This document shows, one piece after another, positions 1 through 11,062 of a DNA stretch of 64,000 nt. The notes below the pieces were generated by a model that worked only from the letters and a program-made list of their open reading frames with translations, ran no database searches and was not told where the DNA came from. The translations under genes and the position numbers were made by a program. The first letter of the stretch is position 1; the number at the start of each line of letters is the position of its first letter. Origin of the DNA: Agroathelia rolfsii (lineage: Eukaryota; Basidiomycota; Agaricomycetes; Amylocorticiales; Amylocorticiaceae); the NCBI GenBank assembly GCA_018343915.1, contig JABRWF010000004.1, forward strand, positions 2,852,001 to 2,916,000. Direction: 5' to 3'.

Positions 1-156
1 AAGAGTCATGCGAAACGCGGGAAGAGTTCTCTCGGCAACGTTGTCTTCTCGCAGTCGAGAAAAGACGAGCCTGCCGAAGTCTTATTTGACGAAGATGAGA
101 GGACGTTGGTTGGCTCTCATTCAAAGCGTGGGTCGGGCTCAGGCGAAGAAAACTGA
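1..156 (+). CDS. 3' end of an unidentified protein (partial)
   Basis: Frame 1 is open from the first base to a TGA at 154-156. It encodes about 51 residues rich in Ser, Gly, Lys and acidic residues, ending SGSGEEN. This looks like the disordered tail of a longer protein that starts outside the window. No domain is visible, so no function is proposed. A longer open frame starting at base 8 in another phase has less protein-like composition and is taken as a shadow. Confidence 0.45.
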   Translation, partial: KSHAKRGKSSLGNVVFSQSRKDEPAEVLFDEDERTLVGSHSKRGSGSGEEN

Positions 157-898
157 GCCAAATGACGTATCGTGTAATGATCGGGCCCTGTTCTACGGTA
201 TACCAATTCCGATAATTCATAATCCTATTTGCATTATCGATCTCTTACATCAGTGGTTGCATGGGGTAAATGTAACAATTGGCAAAGTCGTTGGTGTGAT
301 GATGGTCATCCTTGCCACTTTTGTAATACACTGGTTTCTTACTGAACTTTGCTTCCGGCAGCTAGGTCCGACGAGCGGCGAATGCTTCTGGTAAGCCATG
401 CAAGGCGAGGTCACTTCTTCTACCTCACCGTCATGATGCAGCTTTGAGCCTTGTCTTTTGACTATTCTGTTGCTCGTATTTTTGGACTGAGGTCGTCATC
501 AGATCTGTCATGCTTCTTGTTATGTGGCAAGGTCCCCGTCACTATACTGATTCGTCGTTCTCATGACTGCCCTGGGGAACCAGCACTCGCCTAAAACTTG
601 CTAGCAACGAGAACAGTGTTTCTTTTTTCCAGCGGCAGTTAAGTTTATTGCCCGCGAACAGAAGCATATCCAGTTTGTCTGCTGTGGCCATCTAGCAAAA
701 CAAGAGTACAGCTGCTGTACCAGAAGTTCAATAATTGTTCGGTTGCTCGTATTCTATAAAACAGGCTCATCATGGAACCTGGAATGTCAAAAACTGTTCA
801 GTTTTTTTCTGCCCCTTGTCCCTGTTACGTTCAATCTTATTTAATCAACGCTCGGCTTACGCCCTCATATGCTCAATTCGAGCCCATCTCCTACGACC
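157..898. other. Intergenic region upstream of the GH81 gene
   Basis: This is 742 nt with no convincing coding frame. It should hold the terminator of the left-hand gene and the promoter of the GH81 gene. A CTATAAAA stretch near 755-762 lies about 140 nt before the GH81 start codon and is a possible TATA element. No RNA gene or repeat was seen. Confidence 0.4.
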
Positions 899-3800
899 AT
901 GGCTCGCTTAACACTGTCTTTATTTTCTTCTGCATTAATTCTTTCTACCTACTTCTTCCCTCCTATTTGTGTCATGGCCGCCCCATATAATCATTCAAGT
1001 GTTCCGTTTGACGATGCCGTCCCTGCGACCCATGTGCGGCGCAACATTTTTGGACCAATTGCTACAGATAAACCAGAGCCAGCTGGTGGGACTGTTGCTA
1101 ACACCGCACCTCCCCTTGCCTCATTCTTTGTGGATATGAATCCACCCGTAAGTTGTATCAGACTTTTCTTTGTGCTTTGGAAATAATCGCATCTGTTTCA
1201 GTATCCCACGAATACGTGGTGGAGTGGATACGCTGCAACCCCTGGAACTGCGTAAGTTACGGCCGTATTATTCGCTCCGAGCGCCTTTTGCCCCCCTTTT
1301 TGTGTTATTTTAAAAGATACATTATGGATCCGTCCCCCTGAATCGCATGGACCTTTCAAAAAAAATATTATAGGTCCATTTGTCTACCTCCATTCTTCTT
1401 CTAAACTCCCCTCTTTCATTCAATCCATCTGATAAGCCATGTTTCATTCTATATAATCTCACTTCTTAAGAGGGCCACATCTGTCTTGTACTTGATGCTG
1501 ATATTGATGATCATGCTCCCTTGCTAGTATCGTCGCCGGTCCCTTTCCATACGAATCTAACCTCATTGGCTCTGGTATTGTCTTCGGCGTCAGTACCGAC
1601 CGACAATGGGACGGAACCAGCATCAAGCAGCCCACTCAAAGCGACTGGTCCATGGGATTTGCCGAGCATTCCGGTGATTTTTCGGACCACAAAGCCACTG
1701 CGTTTGTAAGTGTCGATTTCGTGGTATTGATTGTGATCTTCGGCTATACAATGGCTGAGACATACTCTCGGACTGTTACTCTTGGCTCGCTGCAAAGTAC
1801 TTCAGACTTGGATTCATCATGTTCTCGGATTATCGTTTCATATAATTGCTAATACACTCTTATCTCAGGACACGCAATCAGTGACACTCCAGTACTTTAC
1901 GGGCTCTTCTACGATGACCGGTTATATGATTCCCGGCTCACCCTACCTGACCTTCCAGTTCTCAGACGCTACCCCCGTGCTGACGTCTCAAAATGGTCTT
2001 ATCACCAGCTTTGCAGGGACGACCTTGTCCTCTGGGGAGAATGGTATGTATATCTGTATTCAATTTCATGAATTATCTCAATAAATGTGACACTGTTTCA
2101 AATTCATCCAGCTACGGCCACGGGTACCGAGTTCCTAGTCACCAATAGCGCCGGTACCTATATCATCTACTCTCTCTCGGGTTCGATCACGATGACGGCC
2201 GCCTCTGGCCCCACCGAATACCCAACCACGGGCATTGTCCAGGCTAGCGTACCATTAAGCGGAGTTCTACGCGTCGTCAAATTGAATGAGACCTCTCACA
2301 AGACCCTGCTCGACGAATACGTGACCAACTATCCCATCAGCGTCGGCACGGATTACAGCTTCACCGATACGACGGGTACTTTGATTTTCAATTGGGATGT
2401 CGTCGGAACTGCCTCATCGCTGTTAATGCTCACATGGCCACATCACCGTCAGAAGCTCGTCTCTCCCGCTCAGTCGACTTGGCCTTCGACTTCGTCCCTG
2501 TCGTACCTGACGACCAAGGGGTACATGTACCCCATCATTGGCTCGCAATGGCAAATGACTTATGATCTGACGCCTATTACGTGGAATCCGGATCGTGATG
2601 TTGATTCGTCCTGTATGGGTGGTCTCATCACCGGTCTTGAATATGAAATCGGACAATTAAACGCAAGTGAGCCAAGCGTTCCGGGAGACTTTTACTACTG
2701 GGGCGGCGCGGCGAATGCTCAGGCCCGACTAGCGTGAGTTTCATCACATTTGTTGTGATATGATTTCTCACGTCGAATCGTTGACTCCTGAATAAACTAA
2801 TACAGAATTATTGCGGATTTCGTTGGAAGGTCTGATCTCATTGACCAAGTCATCGCTTACTTGGAGGCCAGTTTCCAGTACTGGGTACGTAACGTAGATC
2901 ATCCAAGGTTCTCTTGATATTAATATATCCTTAGTTTGAATCTACTTCCTCTACGCTCCCGGCATACGAAAGTGGCTGGGGAGGTATAATAGATGCAGGA
3001 GGTTACGATAATGTAAATGTTGATTTTGGAAATGGGTTCTATAACGATCATCACTTCCGTAAGCATCTTTTCGGTTGTTTACCTTCGGTTTTGTTTTTGA
3101 TTCTTTGCTCAGACTATGGTTACTTCTTGGCTGTCGCCGCTGTCATTGCCAAGTACGATAACAATTGGCTGTCTGAGCATCAAACTTACATCAATTGGTT
3201 CCTTCGGTAAGCAAGCATCTGTCTTCTTTGACATCGTAACTAAATTCATTATATTGCAGAGACATCGTAAATCCGACGCCCGCGGACCCTTATTTCCCTG
3301 TGACGAGATGCCGCGACTGGTTTGCTGGTCACTCATGGGGTATGTACAAGAGTGCTCAAATTCTCTTCACGGTCACATTTCTGGTCTGATTAATTATCGT
3401 AGCGTCTGGAATTGCCAATGGTGCTGGCTCTCGCGATCAAGAGTCCACGGGTGAGGCAATCAATGGATACTATGGAGCAATGCTCTGGGTGTGTCACTTC
3501 AAGTTACCAACCAACATGCAATGATGATTTACGCTATTTCCACTCTAGTCCTCCGTTATTGGCGACACGGATATGGTGCACTACTCTCAGCTCCTCATTG
3601 CTTCTGAGCAGCAGGCAGCCCAGGTTTACTGGCACTTGTATCCCTCCCAGTCACCTACGGATCTGGATAACCCCTATCCTGAAGCAGATGTTAGAGCGCT
3701 AGTTACGATGGGTAATGTCGAGGACTGGCAGAGTGGTGCCTGGCTGTAAGCTTCAACTTGGATATCGTGATCGGATTCACGTGACTAATAATCCGCGCTA

Positions 3801-4571
3801 GATTCTGGGGAGCCGAAACTGTCGAGATTGCGGCGATTCAGATGCTTCCTATCATACCAGTAAATGAGTATCTGTATGATAGTGAATGGGTACAGAATGT
3901 TTGGTATGTTACTTCCTTTCTAACCACTGCACTGTTTCTGATAATCACCCTATAGGAGCTACACATCAAGCGAGATGAACAATGCATCGTATTCTGACGA
4001 CTGGCGAAGCGTAATCGTAGCTGCATACTCTAACTACGACCCACAAACCGCCGCCCAATGGTCATCCCAGCTCACCACCTGGGGCACAGGCAACACGTTC
4101 TCAAATCAACAATACTTTGTCGCCACGCGACCCAACCCTAGTGGTGCCGCGATCTGTGACTCATCTTCACAGTCGAACCCAACTGGGAACTTCTACCTAC
4201 GAGCTACGACGGGCAAATTCGTCGCCGCATCCGCCTCTAACACGAACCTGATGGCGACAGGCGCCTCGGCGGCTGAGGCGGCGATCTTTAACGGCGCTTA
4301 TGTTCCCAATGCGGGTACCTTACAGCTTAATTCAACCGGTCAATTTGTCACCGCGGACGATTCTGGAGACTACGCTCTCGCCGCTGCTCGTGTTGTTGCT
4401 TCGACATGGGAGCAGTTCATTGTCAGGCAAAAGAGCGGTGCGCCTGGAGGCGTTTATAGTATCAAAGCGATCTCAAACAGCTTGTACATCGTTTTGAACT
4501 CCGATGGCTCCTTGATCAATAGCGGCGCAACGGAGGCGGACAGTATGGGCTTTTACTTTATTTCAGCTTAA
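899..4571 (+). CDS. Secreted endo-beta-1,3-glucanase, glycoside hydrolase family 81, with C-terminal beta-trefoil-like module
   Basis: The predicted enzyme cleaves internal beta-1,3-glucan bonds, in wall remodelling or glucan feeding. The ATG at 899 gives a signal peptide ([20 protein letters not shown]); an in-frame Met ten codons upstream would bury it. The mature protein opens with the family's N-terminal phrase [13 protein letters not shown]. The catalytic region has [15 protein letters not shown] (family acidic residue D) and [12 protein letters not shown], whose two Glu match the catalytic pair known in GH81. About ten short introns interrupt it; the first is 1148-1201. The exon between about 1252 and 1527 is not resolved. 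From about 4140 the last exon encodes roughly 140 residues ([16 protein letters not shown], repeated about 45 residues on) resembling a fascin-like or actin-cross-linking beta-trefoil. That module is not part of the GH81 core and may bind carbohydrate. Confidence 0.9.
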
Positions 4572-4950
4572 ACTTAAGGATGAGTATCCTGACTCTCTTT
4601 TAACTTTTATCTTCTTGTTATTCACCGTACCTCAAGGACCAGCTTACACCCTCGTTTGACTTCACTTTCTTTTTGTTCCCGTTTCTCTTGCTTCTTAAGT
4701 TATGGTTGGACGCACACCTCTGGGTTTCAAATGTTTTACTAGTGTTTTTTTTTTCTTTGGCTTATGATTGAATGGAACAAACCTTTAATTCGATTTGTAT
4801 GACGTGTGATTTTACCCATTTTCATGGGGCTCATACTAAAATATATCATCAAGGAATAGGATATCCGTGCAAAGGTCGTGATGAAGCTGTGAGGTCCACT
4901 GGGATATGAATCCAAATAGAAGTGCAATTAGTATACTATAATGACTTGTA
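4572..4950. other. Convergent 3' intergenic region
   Basis: This 379-nt spacer lies between the stop codons of the GH81 gene (+) and the first PQ-loop gene (-). It is AT-rich with a T-run at 4745-4754, consistent with 3' UTRs and polyadenylation signals for both. No coding frame is supported. Confidence 0.4.
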
Positions 4951-5815
4951 TCATACTTTTTGAGGTGCCGAAGCTGATAATGCGGCAGGAGTCGCCTGCA
5001 GCTCAAAATCATTCGCCCGCTTCAACTTCTTAGCATGGCGTGGATTTAATATCAAAGCAGCAACCAACACAGCTCCGTCCATGACTACCACAAGACTATA
5101 AGTGACTCCAGCGACGATATCAAACCTTCCCGGTCGGAAGAGGAGTGACAGGTCGCTGAACACGCCCCCAAGCATATCGACCAACATGAAGGTTGTTGAA
5201 ATCCCAATGACGGCCTTGTGCTCGTAAATGGCATAATACTGGGGTAACAATGCAACAGCGATGATGACAGCGCTGACGATGCCAAAGGACTCGACGGCAG
5301 AATCATGACCACGTCTATAAGCCGGATGTATGGCGAAGTAACAGCCCGTTTCAAGACCGCCAAAGATAAGCATAGTGAGAATGCACAGGATAGTGCACCT
5401 TGAAACACGGTTTTGGAACATTGGTGGTCCGTCGTAGTAGAGGCATTGACCCCATGAGAACAGGGAGAGAACCGTGAACAGCTGGGGCTGAAGAATCAGA
5501 GGGATGTTGAGATTTTGTGTGAGAGCATATACTCCCAGGAAGATTCCCGAGGCACTCCAGAGAAAACTAATGAAAAATATATGTTAAGGAGATGAATGCC
5601 GTGCTAAATTGGAAAAAAATGACGCACACGAGCCAGGGACAAAGGCCTTTTGTTGTTTTATCCCGGTAAGATTTTACAATTTGTGGGACTAGCTGAACGG
5701 TCCAACAAATGGTTCCTAGAAAAGAAGGTTTAAAATTACAAGATAAAAAGAGCGAGGGTTGGTAAGGCATACCAATTGTTCCTAGAACGTTTTCAGCGAC
5801 TGTGTTGGAATACAT
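4951..5815 (-). CDS. PQ-loop repeat membrane protein, tandem copy 1
   Basis: This is a seven-helix-type membrane protein with two PQ-loops: VQLVPQIVKSY near the N-terminus and LLPQYYAIY in the second half. PQ-loop families include lysosomal or vacuolar amino-acid exporters and SWEET-like carriers; the substrate cannot be told here. Exon 1 starts at the ATG at 5813-5815 (MYSNTVAENVLGTIG). Exon 2 carries the first PQ loop. Exon 3 runs from about 5565 to the stop and includes FLWSASGIFLGVYALTQNLN. It is a close paralogue of the gene at 6801-7670 with the same exon layout, so the two arose by tandem duplication. The C-terminus is a short hydrophilic cytosolic tail. Confidence 0.8.
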
Positions 5816-6800
5816 TTACTACACACAGGATGGGGGTTCTGTCCAAAAAGTCGTCCGATATTTCGCCATACGTTTAAGTAGCTGCACCACCATTGTGGCC
5901 GTATGTTAGCGATCATACTACATGAGACACGAAAAAAGTTTTCCCGGCCGATACGGCCGCGAATTTGAATGGTCGATGACTCGACAAGCCCAAGTGATGT
6001 ATCGACGTAAAGTGTCATGTGATGCTTCAATACAACTCAGAAATATACGGAATGGCTGAGGGGGTTGGGCCGCTCAAGTGGCTTTAGTAATGGGTGTGAA
6101 TAAATTCGAATATTTCCATACAGCTTGAGGCTGCGTAGGTGATATAGTCCTACGATGTACATGTAGTAGCCAGACTCGGACAAGTTCCGAGCGGACCGAG
6201 CCTTCTGGGTCTGTCGAATTCGAAATAGGCAAAAAGTCATCGTGTCTCTTCCGAAGGGCCCAGCCCCTTTGGTCGGCTACGAAGTTGAAACCTGAGCCAG
6301 AAACAGAGCTGGTATTAATCAGTGTTTTATGATGATACTCAAGCTGTTCCGCAAAATTCTTCTGTATAAAGCTTTGCCAAGTATGCCATGAACTACCGCG
6401 GATATGCTATTCATACAAATGGTGTGCGGTCTCACGTCAATTATGTGGGATCTGGGTCATAATGTCTGTCCGCAGCGGTGTTGCTTCTACAAGATCAGAC
6501 TATTGTACCATATGTTGGAAGTAGCCGCTGTACCAGTATTTGAACGCAAGCATTACAAGTATTATGCAGTACATTGCCAGAAAACAATCATGAGCAACTT
6601 GATTCCGTCTAGGATCCTGTAAGAAAGTACCAAAAAGGAAAAACCGAATTTTAAGTAAAGGGGCGTGCCTTAACTTATAATTCAGTAGGGACTTTCTTAC
6701 AGAACTCTAATTCCATCATTCTGAGAATTCCAGATAGAGTGTGAAACTGAATAAAAACACAATAGCTAGTTTGTTATAACACTATACATGCATATACATA
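5816..6800. other. Intergenic spacer between the tandem PQ-loop genes, with duplicated promoter
   Basis: This 985-nt spacer has no supported gene. About 200 nt just upstream of copy 1 resemble the stretch upstream of copy 2 at 7671-7850. Shared pieces include GTCCAAAA, TTTAA(G/A)TA and a GCGAATTTGAAT/GGCAATTTGAAT block followed by a GATCGATG-like motif. The duplication therefore carried the promoter with it. The remainder (6240-6800) is featureless and AT-rich. Confidence 0.5.
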
Positions 6801-7670
6801 TCATACATTTTCGGGAGCAGAAGCCGACGATGGGATGGGAGCTGCTTGTAGCGCAATCTCATCTACTTTCTTCATCTTCTTGGCATGACGTGGGTTTAAA
6901 ATCATAGCAGCAATCAGCACAACTCCATCCATGACTACCACAAGACTATATGTGACTCCAGCGACGATATCAAACCTTCCTGGTCGGAAGAGGAGTGACA
7001 GATCGCTGAACACGCCCCCAAGCATATCAACCATTATAAAGGCGGTCGAGAGCCCAATGACGGCCTTATGGGAGTAAATGGCGTAATATTGTGGGAGTAA
7101 CGCAATAGCGATGATGGCGGCGCTGATGATGCCGAAGGATTCGACGGCGGAATCGTTACCATGTCTAGAGGCTGGATGTACAGCGAAGTAAAAGGCAACC
7201 TCAATGCCACCAAAGAAAAGAGTGGTGAAAATGCACAGAGTAGTGCATCTCAAAACATGGCTCCGCAGTGCTGGTCGACCATCGTAATAGAGGCACTGGG
7301 TCCAAGAGAGGAGGGACAGGAACATAAAGAGCTGAGGCTGAACAATCAAAGGAACATTCAGATTTTGCGTGACGGCATATACTCCCAGGAAAATTCCTGC
7401 GGCGCCCCAGAGAAAACTGTTGCGGAAAATGACTGAGGAATTCGAACTCATGACTACATTAAGTAGTAACATACACGAGCCAGGGAGAAAGGCCCTTGGT
7501 GGTTTTATCTCGGTAAGATTTTACAATCTGTGGGATCAGCTGAATGGTCCAGCATATGGTCCCTAGATTCGCAGAAGAGAAAAATCAGGATTACAAAATG
7601 AAAAGAACAAGTATCTGCAAATCATACCAATTGTTCCGAGAACATTTTCAGCAACTTTGTTGGAATACAT
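6801..7670 (-). CDS. PQ-loop repeat membrane protein, tandem copy 2
   Basis: This is the paralogue of the gene at 4951-5815. Both have the start MYSN(T/K)VAENVLGTIG, the first-loop motif (V/I)PQIVKSYRDKTTKG and the second-loop motif LLPQYYAIY. The core GRFDIVAGVTYSLVVVMDG is identical, followed by NPRHAKK. Differences cluster in the C-terminal tail and in the loop after the fourth helix. The ATG is at 7668-7670. Two introns sit at the same places as in copy 1; the second begins after the SPWLV codons near 7470 and ends at the FLWGAAG exon. The role is presumed transport across a vacuolar or other endomembrane; the substrate is unknown. Confidence 0.8.
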
Positions 7671-8617
7671 GTTTTATTGCACAAGGCTGAGGGAAGAGGT
7701 ATATGTCCAAAACCACATTGGTGAATCTGTCCACATGCTTAAATACAGGTGGCGTCGTAATCTTAGCCTTACACCAGACAAGAAAAACGTTTGGCCGTTC
7801 ATTAATTCGGCGGCAATTTGAATAGATCGATGCATGAAGAGACAGGCCTGGGCGTGTGACTAATAGTTCAGTATGATGTGTAAGGGGATTCGAAGCAGAA
7901 AGGGATCATGATGACGCCCCGCAATATAACTCGTGAGATGGAAGTACTCTCCCGAGAACCCCCTTCGGAGGCTCCGGTCTTCTCTTTTACATGTACAATG
8001 AGTTAGTATCTTTCGGGATGTCAAGATTGAGTGCATGTGTAACATAAAAACACGGCTAAAAAGTCCAGGGGCTAGCCTAGTAGGAGGTGAAAGGGAGCTG
8101 AAGTATAACGCTGAGGCCAAAATAGAACATGCGGGAATTGCACCACGCACAAACGATTGCACTATCCGTCCCATAGCTTACAAAGGTCCTAACAGCCCCT
8201 TTTCCTGGGAACATGTTACCCCAGCTCAGCCAGATTGTTCCATGAGTATCGGTCACATCCGTCATGCATGAAGCCACCAAAGATGTGTCCGCTTGATCGG
8301 TATTCAACTGTATAGATTTACAGAAGGTGTAAGGAGGGTTTAGGTAACTCCATCAGCAATCCACATATAGATAAATTTGACAGGCTAGTGGTCTGTAAGC
8401 AGCAGAAGGCTACTGCCAGTGGCACTGGCAAACTTGAAGTGCGAGTCTTCTCAGTCTTCGAGATAGGCAAAGAAGCCACACCTATTTGCTTCCGATAGGC
8501 TCTTCACAGCACTGACAAGTCACGGTCACTCAGGCTGGCATCTCAAGCTCAACTTGAAGTCCAAAGTTCTCAGCCGGCTCATTTGAAAGACGACTCTTGT
8601 TTCTCCCGCACTGTACC
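7671..8617. other. Divergent intergenic region
   Basis: This 947-nt region lies between the start of PQ-loop copy 2 (-) and the start of the mitochondrial ribosomal protein gene (+), so it holds both promoters. The left 180 nt are the duplicated PQ-loop promoter. Open frames here on both strands are short and unlike protein. No RNA gene was seen. Confidence 0.4.
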
Positions 8618-9412
8618 ATGCCACGCAAAGGAAAATTCATCGTAGAGCCTTCACGGCTCTCTAATATCTTAAAGGGCCTTACTCAGTCTCCACGACTGTC
8701 ACTGCCCTTGCTTAACGGTCTTCAGTTGACACTTGCAAAACAAAACAACGACTTTGGTGCACGGTTCGTGCTGCTTGCATAAAATATCTCTGCTGCTTGG
8801 TTTCCTTACGTGCCATGACATCTTCCTCATTTCTATAACTCCCTGAAACTCGGAACAATATAATAGACATTTCTTGAAGGAGCAGCTGCCGCGGATACGG
8901 TATGCAAACCAGGACTTAGCAATAACCGTTAAGAAGGTACCACGGTCCCAAGAGGAGACATGGAAGCCGGAGCTGGTGTTGCAGTATAGTACGTCCATTC
9001 TTATGCGAACATTACTATACCATAAACCATCGTGACATACGCTGACACGCTTTCATGCATATGTATTCTATATTTACTTACCACTTACTCTACAGAAACG
9101 GGCACATCAGAAACACTTGACTTGTCTAATAAATGGTCTACTGTCATCACTAAGGAGCTGATGGAACGCGCTGGCGGTGCCTCCTGGGCGGAATGGAAGG
9201 CGTCAGCGCGTTCAGCTGGTTTGCCGCTCGTACCAGGTGAGGAGGGCGAGAAACTCAAGGGCAAAGCGCCTCCCAAGGTCATACCAAAGGCCAAGCTAGC
9301 TGAAGCTTTCAAGGGTCTCCCAGATTATTCTGGTCCAGCAGCCAAGAGGGGGACGGACAAGGAATCTGTGAATGTAGAGGGAAAATCAGGCGTGGCGGCT
9401 GCTCTCCCATAG
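8618..9412 (+). CDS. Mitochondrial ribosomal protein, L51/S25/CI-B8 domain (MRP49/mL61- or mS25-like)
   Basis: This is a predicted structural protein of the mitochondrial ribosome. The three exons splice cleanly in frame: 8618-8763, 8877-8988 and 9096-9412. The protein starts MPRKGKFIVEPSRLSNILKG. The thioredoxin-like L51/S25/CI-B8 core follows: LPLLNGLQLTLAKQN, then HFLKEQLPRIRYANQDL and the beta-strand stretch LAITVKKVP. The tail is Lys/Ala/Pro-rich, with the widely seen phrase WSTVITKELMERAGG. Total length is about 190 residues. The domain is shared by several mitoribosomal proteins and the complex I subunit NDUFA2. The basic N-terminus and the C-terminal extension favour the ribosomal assignment; which subunit it is remains open. 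Confidence 0.75.
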
Positions 9413-9545
9413 ATTTGAATATCTTTTCGTTCAATTTCACTCTCTTACTCCAATGCCCGCTTTTTTGTTAGAGTGGTTTAAAAACAAAGGTCGATTACAT
9501 CAGTAAAGATCCTTCATTAACAGTAGTTTACAAGTAATAATAATG

Positions 9546-10744
9546 CTATGCTGGCGCAATAAATGTGGCTATCCAAGTTATAAATCCTAGTGTGAAGATT
9601 AAGGCGGCAAAGTCGTCAAGGACTAGACGGCCCATGTTAATATACTTGAGGCCGTTAGTGATGATATTTGGCAATGGTGGTGGAAGATGCGGAAGGGCTA
9701 GAGCAAGAAGCGTGGGAGGTCTTACGGCATCCTAAGGAAATTACATGAGATCTAGAATGGGAATTCATAAACTTGAGAGGCAGAAAAGACTTACAAGGCC
9801 TGTCACAGCCCTCCATCCATGTAGGACCAACTCAAGAGCGATGAATGCGGGGAAGAATTGCTGTCCAAGGTGTGAGTACAATGGAATTAATTGCAATAGC
9901 GCGCATAAAGACTTACGACAGTATGCACATTACGCACTTTGCCCTTGAGCAATGCCGCCCACCTCGTCCACGGGCTCCACGTCTGTCCTGACTGGATTAC
10001 ATCGACAAACTTTTCATCGAACAACACCGGCTCTTTCATCCATATAAAGTACGCCAGCAAGCACCAGATCGCCAGGAGATGGATTAAGGGCAGCGCCTTT
10101 TGCAACCTCGACCTAGGCTTGGGTGGTGCCGGAGGTGTTGTTGCCTGACCACCAGCAGCGTTCGCGAATGAGTTGCTCATCAGCGCTTGTAGGATATCGG
10201 AGTCTGGGGATCCTGTGACTCCCGCTGTAGAGTTTTTGTCGGCTCCTGCTCCGAGAGGAGGGAAAGGCATTGGACCGCCGCCGCCAAACTGAGCCATGAG
10301 AGCCTGGAGAGGGTTATCTTCAGGAGCTCCAGCAGCGAATGGATTGGGCTGATCAGGGGCCGCGGCAGTTGCCCTCATAATGTTTTGCAAAAATGCTTGT
10401 TGTTCCTCCAAAACTCGTCTACGGTCATCAGGGAGGTTCGTGTTGGCTTCGGGAGGGGGGAAGTGAATTGCTGGCTTGACGGTCGTCGGTGTTGGGGGTG
10501 CTTCAGGAGCGGCGTCTCCTACGAATGCGTCGGTCTTGCTTTGCTTGGCTAGGGGTGGATCTGGAGCAACGATCCGTTATTGAATGAGGGCTGGGCGCAC
10601 CATGCGAAAAATACTCATACCATCATGGACATATGCCGCTGCGTCTTCACCACGCCCGTTTTGCACTAGCTTGCTGAGTCGGTCTGCGCCCCGCGCGAGG
10701 ATGGCTTGTCTACGGGCTGCTGCACGCTCTGCCGCTGTAGGCAT
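9546..10744 (-). CDS. GET2: GET complex subunit GET2 (tail-anchored protein insertion receptor)
   Basis: This is an ER membrane receptor subunit that, with GET1, takes tail-anchored proteins from the GET3 ATPase. The N-terminus encodes MPTAAERAAARRQAILARGA followed by DRLSK. This is the basic, cytosolic motif that binds GET3 in GET2/CAML proteins. A long Pro/Ala/Gly-rich linker follows, then QALPLIHLLAIWCLLAYFIW-like transmembrane helix 1 near 10030-10090, a second helix (FFPAFIALELVLHGWRAVTG) and a third at the C-terminus (FAALIFTLGFITWIATFIAPA). Short introns lie near 10563-10620, 9860-9915 and 9735-9790. The three-helix layout and length (about 300 residues) fit GET2. The low sequence conservation of this family limits certainty to the N-terminal motif plus topology. 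Confidence 0.75.
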
Positions 10745-11062
10745 TGTAAACGACGAAAGACGGTGTTTATTGGAGCAGCGGGCTCGACAGTGCCAATGTT
10801 AATGGAAGCTGAAGAATAATGACGTGGTAGTCAGAGGTAGAGCAGGGAGGAGTGTTAGCCTGAACGTCAATATTTTGAGCACGGAGGCAAACTCTGGAAA
10901 CGAGGCTGTTCTTTGCTATTCTGGTCAGCTCGAGGCTAACATGTGTCGGTGCGGCGCACGTTCATATCGTTTTCGAAATGTTTTTACAAATCAGTAATGA
11001 AGATATAATGGGTGGGTAACAGCCTTGTCAACAAGATATACAGAGGGAATGATGTACACCAG
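10745..11062. other. Intergenic region between PAF1 and GET2
   Basis: This 318-nt spacer separates the PAF1 stop from the GET2 start, both on the minus strand. It holds the GET2 promoter and the PAF1 3' UTR. No coding or RNA signal was seen. Confidence 0.4.

Noticed and set aside
8..394. 128-codon open frame at the left edge
   Set aside because: Another phase (frame 1) gives a better protein-like tail ending at 156. This frame runs on through what looks like non-coding sequence.
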